From positions 1 to 64,000 of the forward strand of contig JACQWY010000045.1 of NCBI GenBank assembly GCA_016209015.1: a DNA stretch of 64,000 nt, given 5' to 3'. A model generated the notes under the pieces. It searched no databases, was not told where the DNA came from, and worked only from the letters and a program-made list of their open reading frames with translations. How positions within the stretch are numbered: position 1 is the first letter of the stretch; each line of letters starts with the position of its first letter. Below are positions 26,764-37,124 of the stretch, piece by piece. The translations under genes were made by a program, and so were the position numbers. The stretch comes from Gammaproteobacteria bacterium (GTDB taxonomy: Bacteria; Pseudomonadota; Gammaproteobacteria; Ga0077536).

Positions 26764-28073
26764 GTGCCGCCCTCCCCGCCCGGCCGCGTACCGCCGCGCA
26801 GGCGCCTGAGCTTCTCCGCGATTTTCATTTCGAGGCCGCGCTCGACCGGCGCGTAGTACACCGGAGTGCCCATGCCCTCGGGAAAGTAGCGCTGGCCGCC
26901 GGCGTGTGCGCCGGCTTCGTCATGGTCGTAGCGGTAGCCGCGACCGTGCCCGAGAGATTTGGCGAGGCGGGTCGGCGCATTCCGGATGTGCGCCGGCACG
27001 TCGAGCGTGCCGTGGCGTTCAACGTCGGCGCGCGCTGCATCGAGCGCGACGTAGACGGCGTTGCTCTTCGCCGCGCAGGCGAGATAGATGATGGCCTGGG
27101 CGAGCGCGAGCTCGCCTTCGGGAGATCCCAGGCGCTCGAAAGTCTCACAGGCATCGAGGGCGAGCCGCAGCGCGCGCGGGTCCGCATTGCCGATGTCCTC
27201 GCTCGCCATGCGCACCGCTCGGCGGCCGATGTAGAGCGGATCGCAGCCGCCGCCGAGCATGCGCGCGAACCAGTAGAGCGCGGCGTCCGGATCCGAGCCG
27301 CGCACGGATTTGTGGAGCGCCGACATCTGGTCGTAGAAGTAATCGCCGTCCTTGTCGAAGCGCCGGGTGCTGCCGCCCGAGGCGAGCGTCGCGAGCGTCT
27401 CGACGGTGACGGGCTCGCCGCCGGCGAATCCCGCCGCGATCTCGAGCAGATTCAGCGCGCGCCGTGCATCGCCGTCCGCGATGCGCGCGAGCATTTCGCG
27501 CGCCGCCTCCTCGATGACGAGCGGTGAGTCGGCGGACAGGATTTCCACCGCGCGCTCGATGAGCTTGCGGATCGCCGCGTCGTCGATCGAGCGCAGCACG
27601 TAGACACGCAGCCGCGACAGCAAGGCGTTGTTGAGCTCGAACGCGGGATTCTCCGTCGTCGCGCCGACGAAGATGATCGTACCGTCCTCGATGTGCGGCA
27701 GGAAGGCATCCTGCTGCGCCTTGTTGAAGCGATGCACCTCGTCGACGAAGACGACGGTGCGCCGGCCACCCGCGGCGAGCGTCGCGCGCGCGGCCTCGAC
27801 GGCGGCGCGGATGTCCTTCACGCCGGACAGCACCGCCGAGAGCGCCGAGAACTCCGCGTCCGCAGTGCGCGCGATGAGCTGGGCGATCGTGGTCTTGCCC
27901 GTGCCCGGAGGACCCCACAGCACCATGGAGTGCAGCGGTCCCTCGTCGAGCGCACGCCGGAGCGGCTTGCCCGGCGCGAGCAGGTGATCCTGGCCGACGA
28001 CTTCGCTCACGCGCTGCGGGCGCAGGCGATCGGCGAGCGGACGGGAATCGAGACTGGCAGGCGAGGTGCTCAT
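26760..28073 (-). CDS. rarA: Replication-associated recombination protein A (AAA+ ATPase)
   Basis: The 437-residue AAA+ protein has Walker [10 protein letters not shown] at about residue 53, Walker [12 protein letters not shown] at about 107, sensor 1 [11 protein letters not shown] and a C-terminal tetramerisation part with [18 protein letters not shown]. RarA/MgsA acts at stalled replication forks with SSB. Two ATGs (28082 and 28073) are possible; the second gives the usual MSTSP-like start. It is the first gene of rarA-crcB-DUF190. Confidence 0.95.
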   Translation of the reverse strand: MSTSPASLDSRPLADRLRPQRVSEVVGQDHLLAPGKPLRRALDEGPLHSMVLWGPPGTGKTTIAQLIARTADAEFSALSAVLSGVKDIRAAVEAARATLAAGGRRTVVFVDEVHRFNKAQQDAFLPHIEDGTIIFVGATTENPAFELNNALLSRLRVYVLRSIDDAAIRKLIERAVEILSADSPLVIEEAAREMLARIADGDARRALNLLEIAAGFAGGEPVTVETLATLASGGSTRRFDKDGDYFYDQMSALHKSVRGSDPDAALYWFARMLGGGCDPLYIGRRAVRMASEDIGNADPRALRLALDACETFERLGSPEGELALAQAIIYLACAAKSNAVYVALDAARADVERHGTLDVPAHIRNAPTRLAKSLGHGRGYRYDHDEAGAHAGGQRYFPEGMGTPVYYAPVERGLEMKIAEKLRRLRGGTRPGGEGGT

Positions 28074-28116
28074 GGCGCGCATGATAGCGCGCGGGGCCGG
28101 GAGCCCGCATTTCGAA

Positions 28117-28153
28117 GGATCTGCCGACGAAGGAGGCGCATCGATCGCATCTT
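28117..28153 (+). repeat. Short dispersed repeat, copy B
   Basis: Same core as copy A (GCCGACGAAGGAGGCGCATC then GATCGC), in the gap between lolA and rarA. A GGGCCGGGAGCCCG palindrome-like block precedes it; the same block adjoins copy C. Confidence 0.75.
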
Positions 28154-28205
28154 TGCGGCGCTCGTCCCGGCGCTGAGGCTCGACGGCTCGACGAGCTGCC
28201 GGCGC

Positions 28206-28841
28206 CTAATGCTGCCCGTGTACGACGTCCACGCCCGCCGGCGGCGTGAACGTGAAGAGCGTGGAATCGAGCGTGCCGTTGCGCACGAGATCGTGGAACG
28301 TAATGACCGTGGTCTGGCCGAGATTGTCCTTCAGGCGCATGCCGTGCACGCCGTCCGCGCCGAGGCCGATTTCGATCGTCGTGTATTGCGAGCCTTCGGC
28401 TTTCGGCGTCAGGGCGACCCAGGCGACTCCGTCTTTCGTGGGCTCCTCGGCGACGGTGTAGATCGTATCCAGGTCGACGTCGTCGCCGAGGATCCTGGCC
28501 GGCGCGCCGGGCCCGGTCTTCGCGACCTCGTTGACGGTGACCTGGGCGAGATCCTTGTCGTAGACCCAGAGTTGTTTGCCATCGGAGATGATCGACTGCG
28601 CGTAGGGCTGCAGGTATTCCCAGCGGAAGTGCCCGGGCTTCGCTATTGCGACCGTGCCCTTCGAGCTCTCGAGCGGCGCACCGGTCTCGTCGAACTGCTG
28701 CTGCTCGAATGCACCGCTCAGGCTCTTGAAGCCGTGCAGGAAAGCATCGAGGCGCGTGCGGCCTTCACCCGCCTGCGCCGCGCCGGCGCATGCGGCGAGC
28801 ACGGACACGAGCGCCCATCGCGACCAGGCCGGGGCACGCAC
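28206..28841 (-). CDS. lolA: Outer-membrane lipoprotein carrier protein LolA
   Basis: The 211-residue product has a signal peptide (LVSVLAACAGAAQAG) and the LolA fold, with LSGAFEQQQFDETG, KPGHFRWEYLQPY, SDGKQLWVYDKDLAQV and a late TLFTFTPPAGVDV. It ferries lipoproteins across the periplasm from LolCDE to LolB. The GTG at 28841 lies 5 nt after the ftsK stop, the usual ftsK-lolA arrangement. lolC and lolD are 13 kb away in this window. Confidence 0.93.
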   Translation of the reverse strand: MRAPAWSRWALVSVLAACAGAAQAGEGRTRLDAFLHGFKSLSGAFEQQQFDETGAPLESSKGTVAIAKPGHFRWEYLQPYAQSIISDGKQLWVYDKDLAQVTVNEVAKTGPGAPARILGDDVDLDTIYTVAEEPTKDGVAWVALTPKAEGSQYTTIEIGLGADGVHGMRLKDNLGQTTVITFHDLVRNGTLDSTLFTFTPPAGVDVVHGQH

Positions 28842-28846
28842 CGCGC

Positions 28847-31153
28847 TCAGCCCTTCGGCGGCGGCGGCGCGAGCACTTCGCGCATGCCGTTCGATTGCAG
28901 CTCGCCGACGACGCCTGCGCGTTCCATCTCCTCGACCATGCGGGCGGCCCGGTTGTAGCCGATCTTGAGGCGGCGCTGGATGCCGGACACCGAGGCGCGT
29001 CGCGTCTCGGTGACGATCTTCACGGCCTGATCGTAGAGCTCGTCCGCTTCGCCGCCGCCCTCTTCGCCGTCGAAGCCCGCACCACCGACGTCGTCGCCTT
29101 CGACGCAGCCGGCGACGATCTCGTCGATGTATTCCGGCGCGCCGCTCGCCTTGAGCTGCTCGACGACCTTGTGGACTTCCTGATCGGAGACGAACGCGCC
29201 GTGGATGCGCCGGGGAATACCCGTGCCGGGCGGGAGGTAGAGCATGTCGCCGTTGCCGAGCAGGCTCTCGGCGCCCATCTGATCGAGGATCGTGCGCGAA
29301 TCGACGCGCGAGGACACCTGGAAGGCGATGCGCGAGGGGATGTTCGCCTTGATCAGACCGGTGATGACGTCGACCGACGGCCGCTGCGTGGCGAGGATGA
29401 GATGAATGCCGGCGGCGCGGGCCTTCTGTGCGAGCCGCGCGATGAGCTCTTCCACCTTCTTGCCGACCGTCATCATCATGTCGGCGAGCTCGTCGACGAC
29501 GACCACGATGTGCGGCAGCGAGTTCAGCGTCGGACGTTCCGCGCCTTCGAGCTCGCCCTTGTAGAACGGATCCGCGAGCGGCGTGCCGTTCTCGATCGCC
29601 TCTTCCGCCTTGCGGTTGTAGCCGCTGATGTTGCGCACGCCGAGCGTCGCCATCAGACGATACCGGCGCTCCATCTCCGCGACACACCAGCGCAGCGCGT
29701 TCGCCGCTTCTTTCATGTCGGTGACGACCGGCGCGAGCAGGCTCGGGATGCCTTCGTAGACCGAGAGCTCGAGCATCTTCGGATCGATCATGATCATGCG
29801 CACGTCCGCGGCCGAGGCCTTGTAGAGCAGGCTCAGGATCATGGCGTTGAGCGCCACGGACTTGCCCGAGCCGGTGGTGCCGGCGACGAGCAGATGCGGC
29901 ATGCGTGCGAGATCGACGACGGCGGGCTGACCCGCGATGTCCTTGCCGAGCGCCATCGTGAGCAGCGAGTTGCTGTGCTCGTATTCCTTCGACTTCAGGA
30001 TTTCACTCAACGAGACGATCTCGCGGCGCTCGTTCGGGATCTCGAGACCGACGACCGACTTGCCCGGAATGACTTCGACGACACGCACGCTCACCGTCGA
30101 CAGCGAACGCGCGAGATCCTTCGCGAGTCCGGTGATGCGGCTCGCCTTGATGCCGGGCGCGGGCAGCAGCTCGAAACGCGTGATGACCGGACCGGGCAGC
30201 ACGGCGACGACGGTCGCTTCGATACCGAAGTCCTTGAGCTTGAGCTCGACGAGCCGCGACATCGCCTCGAGCGCCTCGGTGGAATAGCCGGCGCTGTTGC
30301 GGGCCGGCGTGTCGAGCAGGTTCAGGGCCGGCAGCGCGTTGCGCGGCGCCTCCTCGAACAGGATGACCTGCTTCTCCTTCTCGACCCGCGCGCTCGGTTC
30401 GATGGTGACGATCTTCGGCTCGATGCGGATCGGCACGCGCTGTTCCTGCTTGATGACGTCTTCCTTCACGACCTGCGCGCGCTCGCGCCGCGCCTGGAAG
30501 CCGCGCCAGTAATCGAGGCCGACCAGAAAGCCGGCGACGCACCAGCCGGACAGCATGAGCGTGTACTTGCCGATGACGTCCATCGCCCACAGCCAGGACA
30601 GGCCGGTGAGCACCGTGATGCCGGTGCAGAACAACGCGACCATCAGCAAGGTTCCGCCGACCTGCCCGAAGCCCGCGAAGAGTCCCCGGCCGACGACGTC
30701 CCCGAAAATGCCGCCGGCCTCGTGGGGCAGTTCTATGAAGCCGCCGTGCGAGCGCACCCAGAACAGGCCGCAGCCCATCGCGAGCGTCAGCAGGAAGCCG
30801 CTCGCCCGGATACTGAACTGCAGGTAGCCCGGCCAGAGCTGATCGCGCGGTCCGCGCAAGGGCAGCCAGCCGCAATACGCGACCATCAGCGGCGAGAGAT
30901 AAGCGAAGCGTCCAAAGAGGTATAGAAGTATGTCGGCGAGGAACGCGCCGAAGACGCCGCCGTGATTGTGGATCGTGCCGCCGACCCCGGTGTGCGACCA
31001 GCCCGGGTCATCCGGATGGTGCGACCACAATGCGACGAGCACGAACAGCGCGATGCCGCCGGTGGCGATGAAGACCCCTTCCTTGACCCGCTGCCACACC
31101 TGCAACGAGACGCGGTCTGCGAAATTGGACTGCCTGCGGATAGCCTGGGCCAT
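28847..31153 (-). CDS. ftsK: DNA translocase FtsK
   Basis: The 768-residue protein has an N-terminal domain with about four membrane helices (to about residue 190) and a short linker. The RecA-like motor has Walker [14 protein letters not shown] at about residue 427 and Walker [14 protein letters not shown] at about 540. The C-terminal winged-helix gamma domain ([21 protein letters not shown]) reads KOPS sites. It moves chromosome ends through the septum and activates XerCD at dif. The linker is short compared with the 1,300-residue E. coli protein, as in many other bacteria. It is co-transcribed with lolA. Confidence 0.96.
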   Translation of the reverse strand: MAQAIRRQSNFADRVSLQVWQRVKEGVFIATGGIALFVLVALWSHHPDDPGWSHTGVGGTIHNHGGVFGAFLADILLYLFGRFAYLSPLMVAYCGWLPLRGPRDQLWPGYLQFSIRASGFLLTLAMGCGLFWVRSHGGFIELPHEAGGIFGDVVGRGLFAGFGQVGGTLLMVALFCTGITVLTGLSWLWAMDVIGKYTLMLSGWCVAGFLVGLDYWRGFQARRERAQVVKEDVIKQEQRVPIRIEPKIVTIEPSARVEKEKQVILFEEAPRNALPALNLLDTPARNSAGYSTEALEAMSRLVELKLKDFGIEATVVAVLPGPVITRFELLPAPGIKASRITGLAKDLARSLSTVSVRVVEVIPGKSVVGLEIPNERREIVSLSEILKSKEYEHSNSLLTMALGKDIAGQPAVVDLARMPHLLVAGTTGSGKSVALNAMILSLLYKASAADVRMIMIDPKMLELSVYEGIPSLLAPVVTDMKEAANALRWCVAEMERRYRLMATLGVRNISGYNRKAEEAIENGTPLADPFYKGELEGAERPTLNSLPHIVVVVDELADMMMTVGKKVEELIARLAQKARAAGIHLILATQRPSVDVITGLIKANIPSRIAFQVSSRVDSRTILDQMGAESLLGNGDMLYLPPGTGIPRRIHGAFVSDQEVHKVVEQLKASGAPEYIDEIVAGCVEGDDVGGAGFDGEEGGGEADELYDQAVKIVTETRRASVSGIQRRLKIGYNRAARMVEEMERAGVVGELQSNGMREVLAPPPPKG

Positions 31154-31428
31154 TGCTTAAACTCAATTCTTCATTGATCGAATAACGATCTAATAAGTAA
31201 GCAGAAGTTTATGATACCTCTTCTCGATCCTCAGCGCCACCAAAGCGCGTGGCGCGCGCCGCCCCGGCCGCTCGGCGACCGCCCCGATGCAAACAACTGA
31301 TTCCTCGCGGCATTTCCGTTGGACCGGGCAGGCCGGGCGCGCTTCAATGCGGTTCGCACGTGTTGACCCGCGTTTGCGGCGTGTGCGAGATTGCTGTGTG
31401 TCCGTCCTGAAAATGATCGTTCAGCCGC

Positions 31429-32160
31429 TTGAAAATCCAATTTTTTTCAGATCTGCACCTCGAATTCGGCGGGCTGGAGCTCGCGCGGAGCGACGCGGAC
31501 GTGATCGTCGCGGCCGGCGACATCGGCGTCGGACTCGAGGGCGTGCAGTGGCTGCGCGAGCTCGGCAAGCCGGTGATCTACGTCACGGGCAACCACGAGT
31601 ACTACGGCGGCGACCTCGCGGCGCTCGACGCCCGCATCGACGAGGCGACGCGCGGGACGGCCGTCCACTTCCTGAACAACCGGACCGTGATCTACTGCGG
31701 CGTGCGCTTTCTCGGCACGACGCTGTGGTCGGACTTCCATAGCGGTGACCCGGACTCGCTCGCGTTCGCCGCGGAGCACATGAACGACTACTACTGCATC
31801 GAGCACGACGAGGGCGACCTCGCCCCGGAAATCCTGCTCGACCTGCATCGCGCCTCGCGGCGCTGGCTCGAGGCCGAGCTCGCGGTGCCGTTCGACGGCC
31901 GGACGGTGATCGTCAGTCACCACGCCCCGACGTACCGGAGCTGGTTCCGGCCGGATCGCCTGTTGCTGCGGGGCGCGTATTGCAGCGATCTGAGCGAGCT
32001 GACCCGCCGCTACCACATCGACCTCTGGATCCACGGCCACATCCATGCCGTCGCGGACTATTGCATCGGAGGTGCCCGGGTGGTCAGCAATCCGCGCGGC
32101 TATACGGGCCTCCAGGAAGTGCGCGGCTTCGACGCGGCGCGCGCGATCGCGTTCGACTGA
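31429..32160 (+). CDS. Metallophosphoesterase
   Basis: The 243-residue calcineurin-like protein has all metal-site blocks: FSDLHLE, AGDIGVG, GNHEYYGG, SHHAPT and HGHIHA. It probably hydrolyses a phosphomonoester or diester with two metal ions; the substrate is unknown. The start is TTG at 31429, immediately before the conserved KIQFFSDLH; no other start fits. It is divergent from ftsK across 275 nt of partly AT-rich DNA that probably holds both promoters. Confidence 0.87.
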   Translation: MKIQFFSDLHLEFGGLELARSDADVIVAAGDIGVGLEGVQWLRELGKPVIYVTGNHEYYGGDLAALDARIDEATRGTAVHFLNNRTVIYCGVRFLGTTLWSDFHSGDPDSLAFAAEHMNDYYCIEHDEGDLAPEILLDLHRASRRWLEAELAVPFDGRTVIVSHHAPTYRSWFRPDRLLLRGAYCSDLSELTRRYHIDLWIHGHIHAVADYCIGGARVVSNPRGYTGLQEVRGFDAARAIAFD

Positions 32161-32235
32161 GCGCGGCCCGCGCTAGGCCGCGGCGTCTGGCCCCTGTTAT
32201 CATCCCGCGACGTTCAGAGCTGTCCCAGACAAACG

Positions 32236-32574
32236 ATGGTCAAAAAGAAAAGCACTTATCGGGTGACCTTCCACAACCACGGCAAGGTCTACGAAATCTA
32301 CGCGCGCAGCGTGAATCAGGGCGGGCTGATGGGCTTCATCGAGGTCGCCGAAATCGTGTTCGGCGAGCGCACGACGGTCGTCGTCGATCCCTCCGAGGAG
32401 AGTCTGAAGTCCGAGTTCGCCGGCGTCTCGCGAACCTATCTGCCGATGCACGCGGTGATCCGCATCGACGAAGTCGAGAAAACCGGACCGAGCAAGATCA
32501 TGGACGGTGGGCGCGGCGAGAAGATCACGCCTTTCCCCGTGTTCACACCCGGTCACGAGACGCACAAGCCTTGA
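32236..32574 (+). CDS. DUF1820-family protein
   Basis: The 112-residue protein matches the DUF1820 pattern of gammaproteobacteria: YRVTFHNHGKVYEIYARSV, a GGLMGFIEVAEIVFGE segment, VDPSEE and PMHAVIRIDEV. It is soluble, with no membrane segment. Function is unknown. It starts 75 nt after the phosphoesterase on the same strand. Confidence 0.85.
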   Translation: MVKKKSTYRVTFHNHGKVYEIYARSVNQGGLMGFIEVAEIVFGERTTVVVDPSEESLKSEFAGVSRTYLPMHAVIRIDEVEKTGPSKIMDGGRGEKITPFPVFTPGHETHKP

Positions 32575-32711
32575 CGCGCCGTGCCGCGCCCGGCAAGGTC
32601 GGGTGACGGTGCAGTACCGATACCGGCAATCCGGACGCCGCGCACCGACGTCGCCGTGAGGGCGGCCTGCGCCGCCGCTCACGAGCCCTCGAGCCACGCC
32701 CGGTGCAGAAC

Positions 32712-33878
32712 ATGCGGATCTCTGTCCACGCCAGCCTCGATGCCATCGACCCCGCCGCTTGGAACGCACTGGCCGGCGCGGACCCGTTTCTGTCGCACGC
32801 CTTCCTGCACGGCCTCGAACGCCACGATTGCCTTGCTCCTCACGGCTGGTATCCCTGTCACCTCGTGGCCTGGGACGCGGAGCGCCCGTGCGCCGCGCTG
32901 CCGCTCTACGTGCGCGACAACTCCTACGGCGAATTCGTCTTCGACTGGAGCTGGGCCGAGGCCTACGAACGCGCGGGGGGACGTTACTATCCGAAGCTCG
33001 TGACGGCGGTCCCGTTCACGCCGGTGAGCGGCCCGCGTCTGCTCACGGCGCCGGGACACGAGGCCGCCGCGCAGGCGCTGCTCGGCCGCGTCCGCGAGCT
33101 CGCCGCCGAGCTCGAATGTTCGTCCTGGCACGCACTCTTTCCGGAGGAATCCGCGCTGCCGGAATTCGACGGCCCCGAGCTCATGCGCCGGCAGGGCTGT
33201 CAGTACCACTGGTTCGATCACGGCTATGGCGATTTCGACGGCTTCCTCGGTTCGCTGAACTCGAAACGGCGCAAGGAGATCAAGCGCGAGCGCCGCGAAA
33301 TCGCGGCGGGCGCTCTGACGATCGAGGTACTGCGCGGCGCGGAGATCACGCCCGCGCACTGGCGGATCTTCCATCGCTTCTACTGCCTGACGTTCGCGCG
33401 CAAATGGGGATCGCCGCGGCTCACGCTGCCGTTCCTCGAAACCCTGAACGACGGGCTGCCCGACGTGCCGGTGCTGTTCCTCGCGCGCGACGGGGCGGAG
33501 TACGTGGCGGGCGCGTTCGCGCTGCACGGCAAGGACACGCTGTACGGGCGGCACTGGGGCTGTACCCGTCAGGTGCGGCAATTGCATTTTGAGTTATGCT
33601 ACTACCAGACCATCGACTACTGTCTGCGCAACGGCCTCTCGCATCTCGACGCCGGAGCGCAGGGCGAGCACAAGATCCCGCGCGGATTCGAACCGATCAA
33701 AACCTGGTCGGTCCACTGGATCAGGGATCCGCGTCTGCGGGCCGCGGTGCGGCAGTTCCTGGCCCGTGAAGCGACGGTCGTCGACCGCTTTGTCGAAGAC
33801 CTGGGTCAGCACACCGCGTTCAGGCGGGATCCGGACCACGCCGCACCGAGCACGGAACACCAAGATGTCGACGAATAG
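32712..33878 (+). CDS. FemAB/GNAT-like acyltransferase (COG3146 type)
   Basis: The 388-residue protein belongs to the peptidogalycan/FemAB-like family. It has an N-terminal DPFLSHAFLHGLE, a middle NSKRRKEIKRERREI and a C-terminal ATEG-like acyl-CoA-fold region with LSHLDAGAQGEHKIPRGFEP. The family is predicted to transfer an acyl or aminoacyl group, but no reaction is established. A GTG three codons upstream is also possible. The last 14 nt overlap the aat start; co-location with the aminoacyl-tRNA transferases aat and bpt is seen in many proteobacteria. Confidence 0.78.
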   Translation: MRISVHASLDAIDPAAWNALAGADPFLSHAFLHGLERHDCLAPHGWYPCHLVAWDAERPCAALPLYVRDNSYGEFVFDWSWAEAYERAGGRYYPKLVTAVPFTPVSGPRLLTAPGHEAAAQALLGRVRELAAELECSSWHALFPEESALPEFDGPELMRRQGCQYHWFDHGYGDFDGFLGSLNSKRRKEIKRERREIAAGALTIEVLRGAEITPAHWRIFHRFYCLTFARKWGSPRLTLPFLETLNDGLPDVPVLFLARDGAEYVAGAFALHGKDTLYGRHWGCTRQVRQLHFELCYYQTIDYCLRNGLSHLDAGAQGEHKIPRGFEPIKTWSVHWIRDPRLRAAVRQFLAREATVVDRFVEDLGQHTAFRRDPDHAAPSTEHQDVDE

Positions 33879-34596
33879 CGCGCCACAGCCTCTGTACTGG
33901 GTCGCCGCGCAGCGGTTCGCGGAAGACTTTCCCGCGGCCGCGACCGCGCTGCGCGAACCGGACGGTCTGCTCGCCGTCGGCGGCGATCTCCATCCCGTGC
34001 GCCTGCTCGCGGCCTATCGGCGCGGCATCTTTCCCTGGTTCTCCGCAGGCCAGCCCATCCTCTGGTGGAGTCCCGATCCGCGTGCCGTGCTGTGGCCGCG
34101 CGCCGTGCATGTCTCGCGCAGCCTCGTCCGCAGCGCGCGGCGCGCACCGGTCGAGATCACGATCGATCGCGCATTCGAGGAAGTCGTGGAAGCCTGCGCC
34201 CTACCGCGGCGCGGCGAGACGGGCACATGGATCACCCCCGACATGAAGCGCGGGTATCTCGCCTTGCACGAGCTCGGCCACGCGCACTCGATCGAATGCC
34301 GCGACGGCGACGCGCTCGTCGGCGGCCTGTACGGCGTCGCGGTCGGTCGCATGTTCTTCGGTGAATCGATGTTCAGCAGGCGCACCGACGGATCGAAGCA
34401 CGCGCTCGTCGCCGCCGCCCGCATGCTGGAGGCCTGGGACTACGTGCTGCTCGACTGTCAGATCATGAATCCGCATCTCGCGTCGATGGGCGCGACGTTC
34501 ATGCCGCGCCGCGAATTCCTCGGTCACGTCGCGACCGCCTGCGAGCAGGCGCCCGCTGCGGCGGCCTGGCGCCTGCTCCCGGAAGTGCTGTCGTGA
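33865..34596 (+). CDS. aat: Leucyl/phenylalanyl-tRNA--protein transferase
   Basis: The 243-residue protein has the Aat signatures [40 protein letters not shown] and [19 protein letters not shown]. It transfers Leu or Phe to proteins with N-terminal Arg or Lys, marking them for ClpAP (bacterial N-end rule). The ATG lies inside the end of the previous gene; its stop overlaps the bpt GTG by 4 nt. Confidence 0.96.
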   Translation: MSTNSAPQPLYWVAAQRFAEDFPAAATALREPDGLLAVGGDLHPVRLLAAYRRGIFPWFSAGQPILWWSPDPRAVLWPRAVHVSRSLVRSARRAPVEITIDRAFEEVVEACALPRRGETGTWITPDMKRGYLALHELGHAHSIECRDGDALVGGLYGVAVGRMFFGESMFSRRTDGSKHALVAAARMLEAWDYVLLDCQIMNPHLASMGATFMPRREFLGHVATACEQAPAAAAWRLLPEVLS

Positions 34597-35351
34597 CGAA
34601 ACCGCCACGCCGCCAGCAACTCGGCTTCTTCCTGACGCCGCCGCACCGTTGCGGCTATATTCCCGGCCGCAACGCGGTCACGGTATTCGTCGATCCGCGC
34701 CTGCGACCGACGCTCGCGACGTATTCGCTGCTGTCCCAGCACGGCTTCAGGCGCAGCGGCGATCACGTCTATCGCCCGAAGTGTCCGGAGTGCGCAGCCT
34801 GCGTGCCGGTGCGCATTCCGGTCCGCGATTTCGAGGCGCGCCGCATGCACCGGCGCACGCTCCGCCGCAACGAGGACATCTCGATTTCGATCCGGGAGCC
34901 GGTGTTCCAGCAGGAGCACTTCCGGCTCTACGAGCGCTATCTCGCCGCGCGGCACGCCGGCGGCAGCATGGAGAATCCCGATCCGGACGGTTATCTCGAA
35001 TTCCTCACCTCGTCGTGGTCGGAGACGCAGTTCTGCGAATTCCGCGCCGGGACCCGGCTGATGGCGGTCGCCGTGATCGACCGCCTCGAGGACGGCTTGT
35101 CCGCGGTCTACACGTTCTTCGATCCCGAGCTGCCCGAGCGCAGCCTCGGCCGCTACGCAATCCTCCGTCAGATCGCGCTCGCGCGCGCCGAGGGCCTGGA
35201 CTGGCTCTATCTCGGCTACTGGATCGAGGAATGCCGCAAGATGGCGTACAAGACGGAATTCGAGCCGCTCGAGTACTACGTCGACGGCCAATGGCTCGGG
35301 ATGCGGCCGCTCACGTCCTCGGCGCTGGAGGAGCCGGATCCTGCGATCTGA
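34593..35351 (+). CDS. bpt: Aspartate/glutamate leucyltransferase (Bpt/Ate)
   Basis: The 252-residue protein contains the ATE N-terminal cysteine block (CGYIPGR, then [14 protein letters not shown]) and the C-terminal [15 protein letters not shown]. Bpt attaches Leu to proteins with N-terminal Asp or Glu. The GTG start overlaps the aat stop (GTGA), so both N-end-rule transferases come from one message. Confidence 0.95.
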   Translation: MTKPPRRQQLGFFLTPPHRCGYIPGRNAVTVFVDPRLRPTLATYSLLSQHGFRRSGDHVYRPKCPECAACVPVRIPVRDFEARRMHRRTLRRNEDISISIREPVFQQEHFRLYERYLAARHAGGSMENPDPDGYLEFLTSSWSETQFCEFRAGTRLMAVAVIDRLEDGLSAVYTFFDPELPERSLGRYAILRQIALARAEGLDWLYLGYWIEECRKMAYKTEFEPLEYYVDGQWLGMRPLTSSALEEPDPAI

Positions 35352-35470
35352 GGCCCCCGTCACCGCCCGCCTTTACCCGGATCCGGCGATTGAGGCACAA
35401 TTCCGGGTCAATCGGCGCCCGCGGCGCCGTCATCCAGCTCCGGATTCCGTCAAAACACACCAGAGGTCGC

Positions 35471-35689
35471 ATGGCGAAAGAGGATCACATCGAAATGCAG
35501 GGCAGGGTGATCGAAACCTTGCCGAATACCATGTTCCGCGTCGAGCTCGAGAACGGGCACATCGTGACCGCACATATCTCCGGCAAGATGCGCAAGAACT
35601 ACATCCGCATTCTCACCGGCGACAATGTCGTCGTCGAGCTCACCCCCTACGATCTCACCAAGGGTCGCATCACGTTCCGCGAGCGGTGA
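35471..35689 (+). CDS. infA: Translation initiation factor IF-1
   Basis: The 72-residue OB-fold protein is the typical IF-1 in length and sequence ([49 protein letters not shown]). It binds the A site of the 30S subunit during initiation. AGAGG precedes the ATG. The aat-bpt-infA order is conserved in many gammaproteobacteria. Confidence 0.98.
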   Translation: MAKEDHIEMQGRVIETLPNTMFRVELENGHIVTAHISGKMRKNYIRILTGDNVVVELTPYDLTKGRITFRER

Positions 35690-35698
35690 TCGCCGCGT

Positions 35699-36181
35699 TC
35701 ACCGCGCGGCCACATCCCACTCGGCCAGCCACGCCCGGACTCCGAGCTCGATGAGCCGGGCCACCCGTTCGTAAACCCTCGCCGACTTCCCGTACGGATC
35801 GGGTACTTCGTGTGCCGGTCTGCGCGCGTGCGCCGCGAGCAGGAGCCGCAATTCGCAGCGCGCGTCCGCCGGTCGCATGAAGCGCAGCCAGTCGAGGTGT
35901 CCGAAGTCGAGCGCGACGAGCGTGTCGAAGCGCGTGAAATCCGCCGGCACGACCGACCGCGACCGATGAGCGCCGAGATCTACCCCGCGACGTGCCGCGA
36001 CCTCGAGCGTGTACGGCGTCGGCGGCAGGCCTTCGCGAGCCGCCGTCCCCGCGGCGTCGATCGTGAACGCGGCGGCGTCGGGGCGCAGCGCGAGATGCTT
36101 TGCGAGCAGACCGCGCGCGAGCGGCGAGCGGCAGAGATTACCCGTGCAGACGAAGAGGATGCGGCGCGGCGGCGCGCTCAC
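35699..36181 (-). CDS. Low-molecular-weight protein-tyrosine phosphatase
   Basis: The 160-residue protein has the P-loop VCTGNLCRSP (C-x5-R-S) near the N-terminus and the general-acid motif as DPYGKS, with the aspartate present. It probably dephosphorylates protein tyrosine, as Wzb does for capsule export kinases. Its ATG overlaps the kdsB stop by 4 nt, so it is expressed with LPS genes; no BY-kinase is visible here. Confidence 0.9.
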   Translation of the reverse strand: MSAPPRRILFVCTGNLCRSPLARGLLAKHLALRPDAAAFTIDAAGTAAREGLPPTPYTLEVAARRGVDLGAHRSRSVVPADFTRFDTLVALDFGHLDWLRFMRPADARCELRLLLAAHARRPAHEVPDPYGKSARVYERVARLIELGVRAWLAEWDVAAR

Positions 36182-36936
36182 GCCTTGCGCTGGTGCCAGT
36201 GCTGATTGAGGCGGGCGAGATCGGCCGCGGTGTCGACGCCCATGCCGCAGGCCGCGACGGCGTCGGGCACCATGATGCAGGCGCCGTCGACGAGCGCACG
36301 GAGCTGCTCGAGCCGCTCCGTCGTCTCGAGCGCCGCGGGCGGCAGCGCGACGAAACGCTGCAGGTAGCCCACGGTATAGGCATACACGCCGACGTGCCGC
36401 CGCACGAGGGACTTGTCGCGCTGGGGATAGGGCGTGTTGTCGCGATCGTGCGGAATCGGCGCGCGGCTGAAGTAGAGCGCCCGGTTGCGCGCGTCGCGCA
36501 CGACCTTCACGACGTTAGGATCGTTGAAGTCGGTCGCCTGCGGCAGCGGCTCGCACACCGTGCCGATGTCGACGCTCTTGCCGTCACCGACGATTTCCGC
36601 GACCTGCCTGATCACGGCCGAGGGCATGAGCGGCTCGTCGCCCTGCACGTTCACGATCACGGTCTGCCTCTTCTCGCCGCGGATGCGCACCGCTTCGGCG
36701 ATGCGATCCGTGCCCGAAACATGCGTCGAGGCCGTCATGCAGACTTCGGCGCCGAAAGCCGCGGCGGCCGCCGCGATGCGTTCGTCGTCCGTCGCGATCA
36801 CGACCTCCTCGGCGCCACTCTCGAGCGCGCGCTCGTGCACGTGCTGGATCATCGGTTTGCCGGCGATCTGCAGGAGCGGCTTGCCGGGCAGGCGAGACGC
36901 GCCGAAGCGCGCCGGTATGTAGACCTTGAAGCTCAC
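36178..36936 (-). CDS. kdsB: 3-deoxy-manno-octulosonate cytidylyltransferase
   Basis: The 252-residue enzyme begins [20 protein letters not shown], the CTP-binding start of KdsB, and has [20 protein letters not shown] and [13 protein letters not shown]. It makes CMP-Kdo for the lipid A inner core. The stop and start overlap Trm112 by 4 nt. It lies downstream of lpxK in the usual lipid A block. Confidence 0.96.
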   Translation of the reverse strand: MSFKVYIPARFGASRLPGKPLLQIAGKPMIQHVHERALESGAEEVVIATDDERIAAAAAAFGAEVCMTASTHVSGTDRIAEAVRIRGEKRQTVIVNVQGDEPLMPSAVIRQVAEIVGDGKSVDIGTVCEPLPQATDFNDPNVVKVVRDARNRALYFSRAPIPHDRDNTPYPQRDKSLVRRHVGVYAYTVGYLQRFVALPPAALETTERLEQLRALVDGACIMVPDAVAACGMGVDTAADLARLNQHWHQRKA

Positions 36937-37124
36937 TTGTTGAGGCGCTCCAGTTCCTCTTCGCCGAGCTCGCGGGCTTCGTCCTCGAGCATGATCGGAA
37001 TGTCGTCGCGGATCGGATAGGCGAGCCGCGCCGATCTGGAGATCAGTTCCTTCCGATCCTTGTCGTAGATGAGCGGGCCCTTGGTCACGGGGCAGACCAG
37101 GAGGTCAAGCAGTCTCTTGTCCAT
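36933..37124 (-). CDS. Trm112-family protein
   Basis: The 63-residue protein has the YcaR/Trm112 start [14 protein letters not shown] and [16 protein letters not shown]. One cysteine of the zinc knuckle remains, as in most bacterial members. It is usually located between lpxK and kdsB, as here; it may act as a small activator of methyltransferases. It overlaps the lpxK end by 20 nt. Confidence 0.92.
   Translation of the reverse strand: MDKRLLDLLVCPVTKGPLIYDKDRKELISRSARLAYPIRDDIPIMLEDEARELGEEELERLNK

Noticed and set aside
28790-30925. A 711-residue plus-strand frame opposite ftsK
   Set aside because: Shadow of ftsK; low-complexity acidic and basic runs, no motif.
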